DNA of 64,000 nt from Hominilimicola fabiformis (GCF_020687385.1 NZ_JAJEQM010000012.1:1-64000); one strand, 5' to 3'; positions 44,563 through 55,149 are shown, counted from the stretch's first letter. Numbers and translations are program-made. The notes: generated by a model not told the origin, from the letters alone.

Positions 44563-45762
44563 TTACTTGTTTTCAACCAATCTCTTAGTGTCAATAGCAA
44601 TCATAAGTTCTTCGTTTGTAGGGATAACAAGAGTTTTAACTGTTGCATCGTCAGCTGAAATATCAACTGTACCCCTTGCAGCGTTCTTGTCCTCGTTAAT
44701 CTTGATACCCATAAAGTCAAGCCCCTCAACAACTGCTGATCTTGTAGCCGCATCATTTTCACCTACGCCGGCAGTGAATACAACTGCGTCAACACCGCCC
44801 ATAGCGGCAGCATAAGCACCGATGTCTTTCTTAACTTGGTATGAGAACATATCAAGAGCAAGCTGTGCTCTGTCATTTCCTTCTTTAGCGGCAGCAGACA
44901 AATCTCTGAAGTCAGATGATACGCCCGAAACACCCGAAACTCCGCTTTCCTTGTTCATAAGAGCGTCAACGTCTTTAGCTGACATACCTTTTTGGTTGAT
45001 AAGATATGTAACGACAGCAGGGTCCATTGAACCTGTTCTTGTACCCATTGGCACACCGTCAAGAGGAGTGAATCCCATTGATGTATCTATACACTTACCG
45101 CCGTCAACAGCTGTAATTGATGAGCCGTTGCCAAGGTGGCAAGTAACAATCTTAAGGTCTTCTGCCGGCTTGCCTAAAAATTCAGCAGCCTTTTGTGAAA
45201 CATACTTGTGGCTTGTACCGTGGAAACCATACTTTCTGATACCGTAGTTTTTGTAGTATTCATATGGCAAAGCATACATATATGCCTTTGGAGGCATTGT
45301 CTGGTGGAATGCTGTATCGAATACACCAACCATAGGAGTGTTAGGCATAATCTTTTGGCAAGCCTTGATTCCGATAATGTTCGGTGGGTTATGTAGAGGA
45401 GCAAGCGGTGTACACTTTTCAAGTGCTTTCATAACTGCTTCTGTAATTACGCATGAACCTGCAAATTCTTCACCGCCGTGTACAACTCTGTGACCGACTG
45501 CACCGATTTCGTCCATTGACTTGATAACACCGATTTTTTCATCAACAAGTGCGTCAATAACCATCTGAATTGCGTCACCGTGATCCTTCATCGGCTTTTC
45601 AATCTTAGTCTTTTCGTCCTTTGCAACATTTGTGTGTTGAAGATTTGAACCTTCAATACCAATTCTTTCGCAAAGACCCTTTGCCATAACTTGTTCGTTG
45701 TCCATATCTATAAGCTGGTACTTCAATGATGAACTACCCGCATTTATAACTAATATTTTCAT
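44563..45762 (-). CDS. ackA: Acetate kinase
   Basis: A 399-residue enzyme making ATP and acetate from acetyl phosphate. Diagnostic segments: [19 protein letters not shown] start, the AFHQTMP and [11 protein letters not shown] motifs, [10 protein letters not shown], and [10 protein letters not shown]. The start at 45762 is chosen because it opens the conserved N terminus; upstream in-frame codons have no homology. Works with Pta upstream. The two genes are parted by 163 bp with a long imperfect hairpin. Confidence 0.96.
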   Translation of the reverse strand: MKILVINAGSSSLKYQLIDMDNEQVMAKGLCERIGIEGSNLQHTNVAKDEKTKIEKPMKDHGDAIQMVIDALVDEKIGVIKSMDEIGAVGHRVVHGGEEFAGSCVITEAVMKALEKCTPLAPLHNPPNIIGIKACQKIMPNTPMVGVFDTAFHQTMPPKAYMYALPYEYYKNYGIRKYGFHGTSHKYVSQKAAEFLGKPAEDLKIVTCHLGNGSSITAVDGGKCIDTSMGFTPLDGVPMGTRTGSMDPAVVTYLINQKGMSAKDVDALMNKESGVSGVSGVSSDFRDLSAAAKEGNDRAQLALDMFSYQVKKDIGAYAAAMGGVDAVVFTAGVGENDAATRSAVVEGLDFMGIKINEDKNAARGTVDISADDATVKTLVIPTNEELMIAIDTKRLVENK

Positions 45763-45825
45763 ATTAAAATTCCTTTCATTTTTTATTAATTTATAACACA
45801 AACCACTTAATGTAACCGCTTGGTA

Positions 45826-46966
<1,141 letters not shown>

Positions 46967-46968
46967 TT

Positions 46969-46997
46969 ATTATATACCTTTTTTTCATCTTTTTCAA
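46969..46997 (-). promoter_or_regulatory. pta(-ackA) promoter
   Basis: Minus-strand TTGAAA (46992-46997), 17 bp, TATAAT (46969-46974), about 40 nt before the pta ATG. Confidence 0.8.
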
Positions 46998-47057
46998 GTA
47001 AATATCTTAAAAAATTGCTTTATTTTGGCTTGTGAATTTTCTAACAATTTCACTCGA

Positions 47058-48428
47058 CTATTTACCCACGCAAAAGCTGTGGAATATCGCCGTAACAATA
47101 TCGTCCGACACAGTTTCGCCCGTAATTTCGCCAAGTGCGTCAATGGCGATATTAATATCAATCGATGCAATATCAGACGGCATATTCATATCAATAGCCT
47201 CAACAACCCGTCCGAGTGCTTCGCCTGCTTTTATAAGCGCCGTCTTGTGACGCATATTTGTTATAACGGCACTGTCCTCTCTTGCAAGCTCGCCGAAATT
47301 ATAAACCTTGCGGATTTCATCGGCAAGAATATCAAGTCCCATACCCGTTTTCGCACTCACTTCAATAACAACACTGCCGTTTGCCTTTGCCTTAACCGCC
47401 TCAACATATTTGCTTTGACCCAGGTCGGTTTTGTTGATAAGAACAATTCGTTTTTTGTTTTTGGTCGCATGCAGAACTTCCACGTCCTCATCACCGAAAA
47501 ATCCGCTGCCGTCTATCATAACGACAACAAGGTCAGCCTTTTCAATAGATTTAATCGACTTTTCAACGCCGATTTTTTCAACCGTATCATCAGTATTTCT
47601 TATACCTGCCGTATCGATAAGCATAAGAGGTATTCCGTCAAGGTTGATATATTCCTCTATAACATCACGTGTTGTTCCCGCAATGTCGGTAACAATCGCT
47701 CTTTCCTCTCTTGCAAGCGAATTTAAAAGTGACGATTTACCAACGTTCGGTTTGCCTACTATAACCGTCTTTATACCGTCACGCAATATTTTACCGCTGT
47801 CGGCGGTTGACAAAAGTTTATTCACTCTGTTTTTGCAGTCATGCGCAACATTTCTTATATCGTCAGTCGTAATATCCTCCAAATCTTCATCCGGATAATC
47901 TATCGTGACTTGCATTTGTGCGGCAAGGTGAACAAGCTCATTTCTTACATTTTCGATTTCTTTTGAAAGTGAACCCTCAAGCTGTGAAAGTGCATTTCGC
48001 TGTGCAAGTTCGTTTGTTGAATTTATAATATCAATTACCGCCTCTGCCTGTGACAAATCTATACGTCCGTTCAAAAATGCACGTTTCGTAAACTCACCGG
48101 GCTCTGCCATATACGCGCCTGCTCTTATAATCGTATCAAGTACCGCTCTTGACGCTGTACTTCCTCCGTGAGTGCTGATTTCCACAACATCTTCACGCGT
48201 AAAAGTTTTCGGTGCAAGCATAACCGTTGCAAGCACTTCGTCAACCTTTTCGCCCTTTTCATTTTTTATAAAACCGTAATGAACGGTATGTGTATCGCAA
48301 TCGGCAAGTTTTTTACTTCCGAAGAAAACCTTGTCCGCAACTTTAATAGCGTCATTACCGCTTATTCTTATAACAGCTATACCGCCGTTACCCTGCGGAG
48401 TGGAAATTGCCGCAATAGTTCGTTCCAT
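47058..48428 (-). CDS. mnmE: tRNA modification GTPase MnmE
   Basis: A 456-residue GTPase that, with MnmG, installs the 5-carboxymethylaminomethyl group on U34 of certain tRNAs. N-terminal folate-binding domain about 1-120 (TIAAISTPQGNGGIAVIRISG), helical domain, and an inserted G domain about 215-375 with GKPNVGKSSLLN, DTAGIRNTDD and NKTD. The C-terminal CVGK carries the catalytic Cys. Here it follows nrdR and the PHP gene, not rnpA-yidC-jag; mnmG is not in the window. Confidence 0.95.
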   Translation of the reverse strand: MERTIAAISTPQGNGGIAVIRISGNDAIKVADKVFFGSKKLADCDTHTVHYGFIKNEKGEKVDEVLATVMLAPKTFTREDVVEISTHGGSTASRAVLDTIIRAGAYMAEPGEFTKRAFLNGRIDLSQAEAVIDIINSTNELAQRNALSQLEGSLSKEIENVRNELVHLAAQMQVTIDYPDEDLEDITTDDIRNVAHDCKNRVNKLLSTADSGKILRDGIKTVIVGKPNVGKSSLLNSLAREERAIVTDIAGTTRDVIEEYINLDGIPLMLIDTAGIRNTDDTVEKIGVEKSIKSIEKADLVVVMIDGSGFFGDEDVEVLHATKNKKRIVLINKTDLGQSKYVEAVKAKANGSVVIEVSAKTGMGLDILADEIRKVYNFGELAREDSAVITNMRHKTALIKAGEALGRVVEAIDMNMPSDIASIDINIAIDALGEITGETVSDDIVTAIFHSFCVGK

Positions 48429-48463
48429 TTTATCAAGTCCTTTCTTACAAATAAAGAGGTCTA

Positions 48464-49318
48464 TTACATTAGACCCCTTTGTTCTTTCATATTCAGCAAA
48501 AATTCATAAGGCACATAACCGCCCGAAACTTTTCCAAGCTCCACATCAGGCTTATTACCGCCGTGAAAATCACTTCCGCCGGACTTTACAAGTCCTAATT
48601 TATCGCATATATCAAAACACATTTTTGAAAATTCTTCGGAATAGCAGTTATATAAACATTCCGTACCGTCAAGTCCGTATTCCTTTAATTGTTTCAAAAG
48701 TGAATACAATTTGTCGTAATCTTCCGTAATATAAACAGGGTGTGCCAAAATCGCCAAACCGCCTGCATTTTTAATCATTTCAATACTTTCTTTAGGCGAA
48801 TACGTTTTTCGCGGAACATAACAGCTCATACCCTTGCCTAGATACTTTTTGAATGCCTCGTCTACTGACGCAACATATCCCTTCTTCACCATAGCATGGG
48901 CAATATGTGCTCTGCCTGTATTCAAAAGCGTTGCACCGTCTTTTTGCGACAGTATATCGTCAACCGATATTTCCATACCTTGCCCGTTCACAAGTTCAAG
49001 TACTTTTTTGTTACGCACTTCTCTTGCATTTTTTAGTTCGTCAAGTTTTTCGGCAAGTTCAGTATCGTTTTCATCAATAAACAAGCCGACTATGTGCATT
49101 TCTTTTTCGTACTTTGCACTTATTTCAACGCCAGATATACCCTCAATTCCGTATTCACCGCAAGCACGTTTGAACTCGGCAAGTCCGTTTATCGTATCGT
49201 GGTCTGTAAGTGCGACGGCACTGAGTCCTGTTTTATGTGCTTTATGCGCAACCTCCGACGGAGTAAACGTACCGTCGGACGCAGTTGAATGCGTATGCAA
49301 ATCAATCTTTTTTATCAT
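48464..49318 (-). CDS. PHP-domain phosphoesterase (RNase AM / YciV-like)
   Basis: A 284-residue PHP-family metal-dependent phosphatase. Metal ligands appear in DLHTHSTASDGTF, ALTDHDTINGL, GVEISAKYEKEMHIVGLF, LAILAHPVYI and SGGSDFHG. Such proteins hydrolyse 3',5'-nucleotides or RNA 5' ends. It overlaps the 3' end of nrdR by 17 bp, which implies coupled translation. Confidence 0.87.
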   Translation of the reverse strand: MIKKIDLHTHSTASDGTFTPSEVAHKAHKTGLSAVALTDHDTINGLAEFKRACGEYGIEGISGVEISAKYEKEMHIVGLFIDENDTELAEKLDELKNAREVRNKKVLELVNGQGMEISVDDILSQKDGATLLNTGRAHIAHAMVKKGYVASVDEAFKKYLGKGMSCYVPRKTYSPKESIEMIKNAGGLAILAHPVYITEDYDKLYSLLKQLKEYGLDGTECLYNCYSEEFSKMCFDICDKLGLVKSGGSDFHGGNKPDVELGKVSGGYVPYEFLLNMKEQRGLM

Positions 49319-49763
49319 CGATAAGTCCCTGCAATTCTGCCATAAACGTATCTATATCATCAAAACTTTTGTATACAGACGCAAAACGTACATAAGCAAC
49401 TTCATCAAGTTTTTTAAGCTTTTCCATAACCTTTTCACCGATAGCGGTGCTTTCGATTTCACGCGTCATTGACTGATACAATTCGCTTTCAATATCGTCC
49501 GCAATCTGTTCCATTTGCGATAGAGATATAGGACGTTTTTCGCAAGCCGTAATTATTCCTTTTAACACTTTTCCTCTGTCATACTGCTGACGTGACTGAT
49601 CTTTCTTTATAACCGCAAGCGAAATCGCCTCAAGCTTTTCGTATGTAGTGAAACGCTTTTGACATTTTAAGCACTCACGTCTTCTTCTGATGGAATTGCT
49701 TTCTTCGGTAGGTCTTGAATCAATGACCTTACTTTCGGCAAATCCGCAATATGGACATCTCAT
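49302..49763 (-). CDS. nrdR: Transcriptional repressor NrdR
   Basis: A 153-residue repressor of ribonucleotide reductase genes. Zinc ribbon CPYCG...CLKCQ (residues 3-34) with RRRREC, then the ATP-cone (about 49-139: VIKKDQSRQQYDRGKVLKGI). Start 49763 (MRCPYCG) has AAAGGAG upstream; the longer open frame runs into the promoter. The substrate-sensing ATP cone binds ATP/dATP. Confidence 0.95.
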   Translation of the reverse strand: MRCPYCGFAESKVIDSRPTEESNSIRRRRECLKCQKRFTTYEKLEAISLAVIKKDQSRQQYDRGKVLKGIITACEKRPISLSQMEQIADDIESELYQSMTREIESTAIGEKVMEKLKKLDEVAYVRFASVYKSFDDIDTFMAELQGLIDDKKD

Positions 49764-49799
49764 TTGTGTTTCTCCTTTATGTATAGTATTTATGGTATT

Positions 49800-49828
49800 A
49801 TTATATACTATTCGATAATTTTTTTCAA
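49800..49828 (-). promoter_or_regulatory. nrdR promoter
   Basis: Minus-strand TTGAAA (49823-49828), 17 bp, TATAAT (49800-49805). The -35 box overlaps the last codons of the ymxH gene. Confidence 0.8.
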
Positions 49829-50082
49829 GATAATTTTTCATTATCAATATCAAAAAATCGCACAAGAACCAAATCTTCCCCGACCACCTCAATAGCGCTC
49901 CACGGAATGACAAGTTCACCCCCTCCGAAAAGCCTTGCCAAACAGCACCCTTTTCGCGGAACTATTATAGCTTCGATGTTCCCCGTACTCTCGCTTATCT
50001 CCACGTCACTGATGCGTCCAAGCCGCTCTGCCGTCTTTATATTCACAACTTCTTTTTGTTTTAAATTATACCCTCGAAACAT
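49825..50082 (-). CDS. YlmC/YmxH-family sporulation protein (PRC-barrel)
   Basis: An 85-residue PRC-barrel protein (RLGRISDVEISESTGNIEAIIVP, then LVIPWSAIEVVGEDLVLV). Members are common in endospore formers and expressed during sporulation, but their biochemical role is unknown. Located just upstream of nrdR, as in many Clostridia. It supports a spore-forming ancestry for the host. Confidence 0.85.
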   Translation of the reverse strand: MFRGYNLKQKEVVNIKTAERLGRISDVEISESTGNIEAIIVPRKGCCLARLFGGGELVIPWSAIEVVGEDLVLVRFFDIDNEKLS

Positions 50083-50136
50083 AATATATTCATATCCTTT
50101 CTGTATTTCATTGTGTGTGTTATATTTATGATTTTG

Positions 50137-50165
50137 TTGACTTAATTATTATAATCAGTTATAAT
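50137..50165 (+). promoter_or_regulatory. Promoter of the family-2 glycosyltransferase
   Basis: TTGACT (50137-50142), 17 bp, TATAAT (50160-50165). Divergent from the ymxH gene. Confidence 0.8.
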
Positions 50166-50192
50166 CTTAATTATAAAAGGTAGGTGGAAAAT

Positions 50193-51125
50193 ATGAAATT
50201 GATAAGCGTTATAGTGCCTGTATACAACACTGAAAAATATATCGAAAAATGCGTTATGAGCATACTTAACCAAACATATAAAAATCTCGAAATAATACTT
50301 ATTGATGACGGCTCAACGGATAATTCACCGCAAATATGCGACAGTCTTGCCGAAAAAGACAACAGAATTACGGTAATCCACCAGCCTAACGGAGGTGTGT
50401 CTTCCGCACGAAACATCGGTCTTGACAATACGCACGGCGATTATATAACGTTTGTCGATTCCGATGATTATATCGAACCGAATATGATTGAGTTTCTTTC
50501 AGAAAATATCGGTGATACCAATATAGCAATGTGCGGTTACACCAGTGTAGAGGAAAACGGCAATCTCTCTCCGCAGGAAAACGTAACTGTCACAGACGGA
50601 ATTATATCAACCGATACATTTTGGAATTATTTTTACACCGACACAAGAATTTATTACGTCACCTTGTGGGCAAAGTTATATAAAAGTCATCTTTGGAATA
50701 ATGTTCGTTTTCCGCTTAATACGTTGCATGAGGACGAATTTGCCGTACATCAAATAATAAGTCAATGCAGCAAAATCGCAGTTTCAAAAAAACCGCTTTA
50801 TTTTTATCTTCAGCGTGAGGGCAGTATTATGCACACGCAGTTTAAAACCGAAAACCTAAACGCCGCCGAAGGTATGCTTGACCGTTGTCAATTTTTCTTT
50901 AACAAAAAAGAATACACCCTCGCCGAAAAGGCTCTTTCTATGGCAATGTACAGTATCATTAAAGGTTACGGCATTTTAGGAGAAAGCGATAAAATCAAAG
51001 AGCTTTATAATCAATTTCGTTTGATGTACCGAAAACTTGTTTTTAAAAATACAAGTATGAAATTCAAATATAAATGCGGAATTTTCGCACTAAATAAACA
51101 AATATTCATCAAATTAAAAAAGTGA
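50193..51125 (+). CDS. Family 2 glycosyltransferase
   Basis: A 310-residue cytoplasmic GT-A enzyme. Nucleotide-sugar motifs: SVIVPVYNTEKYI, LIDDGSTDNSP, NGGVSSARNIGL and the DXD-type FVDSDDYI; a LHEDEF motif near residue 185 suits the catalytic base. No membrane helix. Probably adds a sugar to a surface polysaccharide or cell-wall polymer. ATG at 50193 is chosen because AGGTGG lies five nt upstream. Its last four codons overlap the convergent gene. Confidence 0.9.
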   Translation: MKLISVIVPVYNTEKYIEKCVMSILNQTYKNLEIILIDDGSTDNSPQICDSLAEKDNRITVIHQPNGGVSSARNIGLDNTHGDYITFVDSDDYIEPNMIEFLSENIGDTNIAMCGYTSVEENGNLSPQENVTVTDGIISTDTFWNYFYTDTRIYYVTLWAKLYKSHLWNNVRFPLNTLHEDEFAVHQIISQCSKIAVSKKPLYFYLQREGSIMHTQFKTENLNAAEGMLDRCQFFFNKKEYTLAEKALSMAMYSIIKGYGILGESDKIKELYNQFRLMYRKLVFKNTSMKFKYKCGIFALNKQIFIKLKK

Positions 51126-53348
51126 CGACTGCTCGGTCGTCACTTTTTGTATATCCATATACGGGTTCATTTTGTCGTTCCATATATAAACCGATATTTC
51201 TGTATTTTTCAGTTCATTCGGTATTGTAAATTCTGCCGTAAAATCATCATTTACGTTCACCGTTTCAACTCGTTTCAAAACATCATTTTCTTTGTATACA
51301 ACATACATTTTTATATTTTCCGCCGACACTTGCTTGTCTAATATAATTTTCGCATTAACCCTGTCACCGTCTTTTGTAAACTCAACTTTGTTGCTTACAG
51401 TCGGTATTGCCGTCGGTTCGGCGGTCGGCTTAACTGTCGGTGTTGCAGTCGGTTCTGTGGTTGGCTTAACTGTCGGTGTCGCCGTTGTTTCGGCCGTTGG
51501 CTTAACTGTCGGTGTCGCCGTCGGTTCGGCTGTTGGTGTTGCTGTCGGTGTTGCCGTCGGTTCGGCGGTCGGCTTAACTGTCGGTGTCGCCATCGGTTCG
51601 GCTGTTGGTGTTGCTGTCGGTGTCGCCGTTGGTTCGACTGTTGGTGTTGGTGTTGCTGTCGGTGTTGCCGTTGGTTCGGCGGTTGGTGTTGCTGTCGGTG
51701 TCACATCTCCGACAATCAGTTTAAAGCTACGTTCAACATTTCCGCTTGCAGTCGGTGCAGTAACCGTTACATCATACACGCCCTCTGCAATATCATCCAT
51801 GAATCCAATCGTTGACGAATATTTCGTCACACTTATATTGTCCGTTATCGGTGCAAAGCACATATTAAGTTCCTTAAAATCACCCTCATAATTCCCGTCA
51901 TCTGTCAATGTCGAATTTCTCGGGCCGTACGTTTCACCGTTATACGAAACGGTATAAACAAGCGGTACCATACTTATATCATAAAAACCGCTGCCCTCAA
52001 ATTCCGTTTCAATCGGAATATCAAAATAGCCTTGATTAACTTCAAGTGAAGTGTCATTAAACTCACTTCCTGTTATCCCAAAACTTTTCAAAACAACAGA
52101 TTCTTCCGTTTTACTGCTCGTCTTAAAGCCGTCCACCGTCTTGTCAAGCGTCATATGCGATTGAGTGGCATACGGATTGAAAGTAAAACTTCCGTCACCT
52201 TTTGATGTCTTAATATATAATCTGTCATACTCGGCAATACCCGAAGAATTTACTCCGCCCGAAGTTTGAAATTCTGTCACACCGCTTAATGTACCGTTTA
52301 CCGTAAGCAATCCGTCCTTTGCCAAAACAAGTGTACCTCCGCCGTAAAAATCATTTACACTGCATTCACCCAAGTTTGACATATCCAAAATTCCGTTTGA
52401 ATTAATCTTTACGTTGACATCGTCATTAATCTCGGTAAGTTCAAGCATTCCGCTGTCCACCGTAAGCAAACCTATATTTTTCATTGCACTGCTGTACTGA
52501 TACTCCGTTACCACACTGACATTTGCTCTGCCGCTACCGCAGTCGCCGTCAATCTCACAAATAGAACTGTTGCTCAAATTAATATTCACATTACCCGTCA
52601 CACCGTACACTGTCGAACCGGCAGTCGGTGCGGTCGGCTCATTATTCGGATCAAGGAAATTATCGGAATTATAATAACCTTCTTTCGCTCCGCAAGAATA
52701 CACCTTACCGATATTTTTACCCGTCACACCGTTTATATCAATTTCAACATCTTTATCAAAACTGCCGTTGATACTTCCGGCATAGATATTTCCGAAATGC
52801 GTTTTATTACCGCTTAAAACTATCTTGCTTTTTTCTCCGACCGTCGGACTAAGGCTCACACCGTTTTTATCGTACAAAGTACCGCCTACAATATGTACTT
52901 CCCTTGTATTTTGAAAATATGTAACATTGTCAAGCGTAAGTGTATATCCGTTTGCCGCAATCAGTGCGTGATTGCCGTTTACAAGCGACAAAACCACATT
53001 TTTAAAACTCACGTTTCCGCCCAAAACCACACCCGCTTTGCGTATTGAAATCTCCGGTGCGGTATCGCTTTTTGAAGTGATTGTAACATTTTTGTTTATT
53101 ACAAGCGGTTTATCGTCACTGCTGTTTACAAATGCGCCTTTTTCGCCGACACATATTGTACCGCCGTCCTCAACGGCATTTAATGCGTCCTCAAACAGAT
53201 TATAAGGCGATTGTTCTGTTCCGCTTCCTGTGCTCGAACTGTTTCCGCCGGTAAATTCGGTGTACACCGTATTGTCACTTACCGCCATTACTATCGGCGG
53301 ACAAAGTACTATACAAAGTATTAAAATCAATATGTTTTTCAGTTTCAT
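51114..53348 (-). CDS. Large secreted protein with Pro-Thr-rich repeat linker
   Basis: A 744-residue exported protein. Signal peptide about 1-23 (ILILILCIVLCPPIVMA); a long beta-rich region about 25-540 with many short N/G-rich strands that look like a right-handed beta-helix surface protein; a linker of TPTA/EPTA units about 550-650; a compact C-terminal beta domain of about 80 residues. No LPXTG, SLH or dockerin motif is visible, so anchoring is unknown. Start 53348 (MKLKNIL) follows AGGGG. It lies 62 bp after the AraC-type regulator. Confidence 0.75.
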   Translation of the reverse strand: MKLKNILILILCIVLCPPIVMAVSDNTVYTEFTGGNSSSTGSGTEQSPYNLFEDALNAVEDGGTICVGEKGAFVNSSDDKPLVINKNVTITSKSDTAPEISIRKAGVVLGGNVSFKNVVLSLVNGNHALIAANGYTLTLDNVTYFQNTREVHIVGGTLYDKNGVSLSPTVGEKSKIVLSGNKTHFGNIYAGSINGSFDKDVEIDINGVTGKNIGKVYSCGAKEGYYNSDNFLDPNNEPTAPTAGSTVYGVTGNVNINLSNSSICEIDGDCGSGRANVSVVTEYQYSSAMKNIGLLTVDSGMLELTEINDDVNVKINSNGILDMSNLGECSVNDFYGGGTLVLAKDGLLTVNGTLSGVTEFQTSGGVNSSGIAEYDRLYIKTSKGDGSFTFNPYATQSHMTLDKTVDGFKTSSKTEESVVLKSFGITGSEFNDTSLEVNQGYFDIPIETEFEGSGFYDISMVPLVYTVSYNGETYGPRNSTLTDDGNYEGDFKELNMCFAPITDNISVTKYSSTIGFMDDIAEGVYDVTVTAPTASGNVERSFKLIVGDVTPTATPTAEPTATPTATPTPTVEPTATPTATPTAEPMATPTVKPTAEPTATPTATPTAEPTATPTVKPTAETTATPTVKPTTEPTATPTVKPTAEPTAIPTVSNKVEFTKDGDRVNAKIILDKQVSAENIKMYVVYKENDVLKRVETVNVNDDFTAEFTIPNELKNTEISVYIWNDKMNPYMDIQKVTTEQSSLF
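51119..51149. terminator. Bidirectional terminator inside two overlapping gene ends
   Basis: Stem AGTGACGAC/GTCGTCACT (51121-51129, 51136-51144), loop TGCTCG, flanked by A6 and T5. The glycosyltransferase stop codon and the last residues (VTTEQSSLF) of the convergent gene are all encoded in or beside the hairpin. Confidence 0.85.
51400..51705. repeat. Coding minisatellite (TPT-EPTA repeats)
   Basis: Tandem units built from 6-codon blocks (mostly 18- or 36-bp multiples) encoding TPTATPTAEPTA and TPTVKPTAEPTA. Units are near-identical in DNA, so length is likely to vary between strains by slippage or recombination. Confidence 0.85.
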
Positions 53349-53410
53349 TAATTCGCCCCTTTTTTTCTTTTTTAGTAACATTATACTATTAAATCCGTCT
53401 TTATACAAGT

Positions 53411-54433
53411 TTAAATCTGATAATTATAATTATCCGGCAACCTGTACTGTGACGGAACAATGCCGTATTGCTTTTTGAAAAGTTGCGAAAAATATCCGAC
53501 GTCCTTATAATCAAGTCTTAATGCGATTTCGGTAATTTTCATTTCCGTATTTTTCAGTAACCACCCTGCACGTTTTAAGCGTACAGTTGTGATATAATCC
53601 ACAAAGCGCATACCTGTCTGTGTTGCGAACACCGTACTTAAATACGAACTGTTCATATACAGCTTAGACGCAATAGTCTTTTGTTTCAGGTCACTTTCCG
53701 GATTGTTCAATATGTATAATATAACATCCTGCATTTGCGGATTTTGAACTTTGGGATATAATTCCCACACTTCGTTTGCAGTTTCGATAACCGTCCTTTC
53801 GGCGTCCTCGGTTCTCTCTATCCCCACATACTCCTTGACATCAATATGCGGAATATACAAATCAAGCCATTCGTTTTGCTTGAAAAGTTCGTTTACAACA
53901 TTGTCGTATGTGCTGATAACCGCATTTTCCGCAAGCACGTTATCTGTAGCAATATTGTATATATCAGTGCGTGTATCGGCAAGCTGTTTTTCAAGATTGC
54001 CGCCGTGCTGTTCTATACAACTGAGTATTTCTTCGGAATGATAAACTTCTTCCTTCTTGTCAGTTCTGTTCTCTATGCGGTCGAAAATCGAACAGAACGA
54101 CTTTTCAGTCAAAGGCTCTGTAAGATAATCAAACGCACCGTAAATTATACCCTGTCTTGCGTTTTCAAAATTCGGCTCACTGCTGAAAAGCACCACGCAA
54201 GAACACAGCCTTTCACCTCTGATGTGCCTTAAAAGCTGAAGTCCGTCCATTCCGTCAATATCCGTTTGCATGACTGCCAAATCATAGTGCTGTTTTTTAA
54301 CCTCATCATAAGCCGCCGCACCGTCTTTTGCGACCGCCGATATTTCAAATTCCGAATTTTCGCCCCAAATATTCATTCTTTTTATCTTTTCAGCAATATT
54401 TTCATCCTTAAAAACAAGCAATACCTTGTACAT
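53411..54433 (-). CDS. AraC-type response regulator with atypical receiver
   Basis: A 340-residue protein: receiver domain about 1-120, linker, two AraC helix-turn-helix motifs about 240-335 (QKTIASKLYMNSSYLSTVF, KITEIALRLDYKDVGYFSQLFKKQYG). The likely phospho-acceptor is D58 (MQTDIDGMDGL), but the conserved Lys before Pro is Glu (YLTEPL, E106) and one of the acidic pair near the start is Lys (FKDEN). No histidine kinase is adjacent. It may be partly phosphorylation-independent. It probably controls the downstream surface gene (inference). Confidence 0.83.
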   Translation of the reverse strand: MYKVLLVFKDENIAEKIKRMNIWGENSEFEISAVAKDGAAAYDEVKKQHYDLAVMQTDIDGMDGLQLLRHIRGERLCSCVVLFSSEPNFENARQGIIYGAFDYLTEPLTEKSFCSIFDRIENRTDKKEEVYHSEEILSCIEQHGGNLEKQLADTRTDIYNIATDNVLAENAVISTYDNVVNELFKQNEWLDLYIPHIDVKEYVGIERTEDAERTVIETANEVWELYPKVQNPQMQDVILYILNNPESDLKQKTIASKLYMNSSYLSTVFATQTGMRFVDYITTVRLKRAGWLLKNTEMKITEIALRLDYKDVGYFSQLFKKQYGIVPSQYRLPDNYNYQI

Positions 54434-54485
54434 ATAATCCCCTTCTCACACCGTATTTTTATATCATACTTATCCGATAGGTTTA

Positions 54486-54514
54486 ATCATAACACATATT
54501 TTTTTTATTGTCAA
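54486..54514 (-). promoter_or_regulatory. Promoter of the AraC-type regulator
   Basis: Minus-strand TTGACA (54509-54514), 17 bp, TATGAT (54486-54491). Confidence 0.8.
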
Positions 54515-54547
54515 TTTAATATAGGAAATTTTTTTAATTTTTTTGTA

Positions 54548-54576
54548 TTGTCATTTAACCGTATATATTATATAAT
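54548..54576 (+). promoter_or_regulatory. Promoter of the 176-residue orphan gene
   Basis: TTGTCA (54548-54553), 17 bp, TATAAT (54571-54576). Divergent from the regulator's promoter, 34 bp away. Confidence 0.8.
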
Positions 54577-54614
54577 TTTATAAAAACAATTTTTACGAAC
54601 GGAGTTGTTGTTTT

Positions 54615-55145
54615 ATGGAATTGAAGATAAAGAAAATATTTTTTAAATCATATATATTAAATACCGAAAATCAAACAGAATTTATAATAAAGAAAAACCT
54701 GAAAACATACGGTGAATATTCTGTCTGTAACAGCAGCGGTGAAATTGTTTATTCCGTAAAAATCGACCCTAAACCTCTCGACAAACGCATTAAATACGTC
54801 TTTACCGAACACGAAACACAAAACGAATTTTACGCATGGGCAGACTACAAATGGAACGACACCGAAACAAACGGCTCTGCTTTAAAGAAGCTTTACGATA
54901 TTTTCGTAACACCCCCGATTGAATTTTATATTGAGGCTGAAAGCTTTTTCGGTGAACTTTGTATAAGACGAAGTAAATTCAATAAATTCGATATTCTGAT
55001 AAATAACAAACTCAAAGGTTTGATTACAAATCACAAAATTTCATGTGATGAAATCGACGATAAAGCACTTCTTGCAATGCTTTACGTTTTTTCAAAATTT
55101 GTTTCGGATAATGAAAAAGAACTTGTTTCCGCTAAAATTATGTAA
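54615..55145 (+). CDS. Uncharacterised 176-residue cytoplasmic protein
   Basis: I do not recognise a family with confidence. The protein lacks a signal peptide or membrane helix. The first half alternates strands with basic and aromatic residues (KKIFFKSYIL, TYGEYSVCNSSGEIVYSVKID), a pattern loosely like tubby/LURP-one beta barrels; the second half ends in a helix (LLAMLYVFSKFVSDNEKEL). It has its own promoter, GGAG before the ATG, and a strong terminator, so it is expressed as a single gene. Confidence 0.7.
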   Translation: MELKIKKIFFKSYILNTENQTEFIIKKNLKTYGEYSVCNSSGEIVYSVKIDPKPLDKRIKYVFTEHETQNEFYAWADYKWNDTETNGSALKKLYDIFVTPPIEFYIEAESFFGELCIRRSKFNKFDILINNKLKGLITNHKISCDEIDDKALLAMLYVFSKFVSDNEKELVSAKIM

Positions 55146-55149
55146 TACA

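Noticed and set aside
51400-51705. CRISPR array
   Set aside because: Units are contiguous, in frame and without unique spacers; they encode a protein linker.
51292-51891. A 199-residue plus-strand frame of Val-Gly-Val-Ala repeats
   Set aside because: It is the complement of the Pro-Thr minisatellite in the minus-strand secreted protein, which has a signal peptide, ribosome site and normal codon use.
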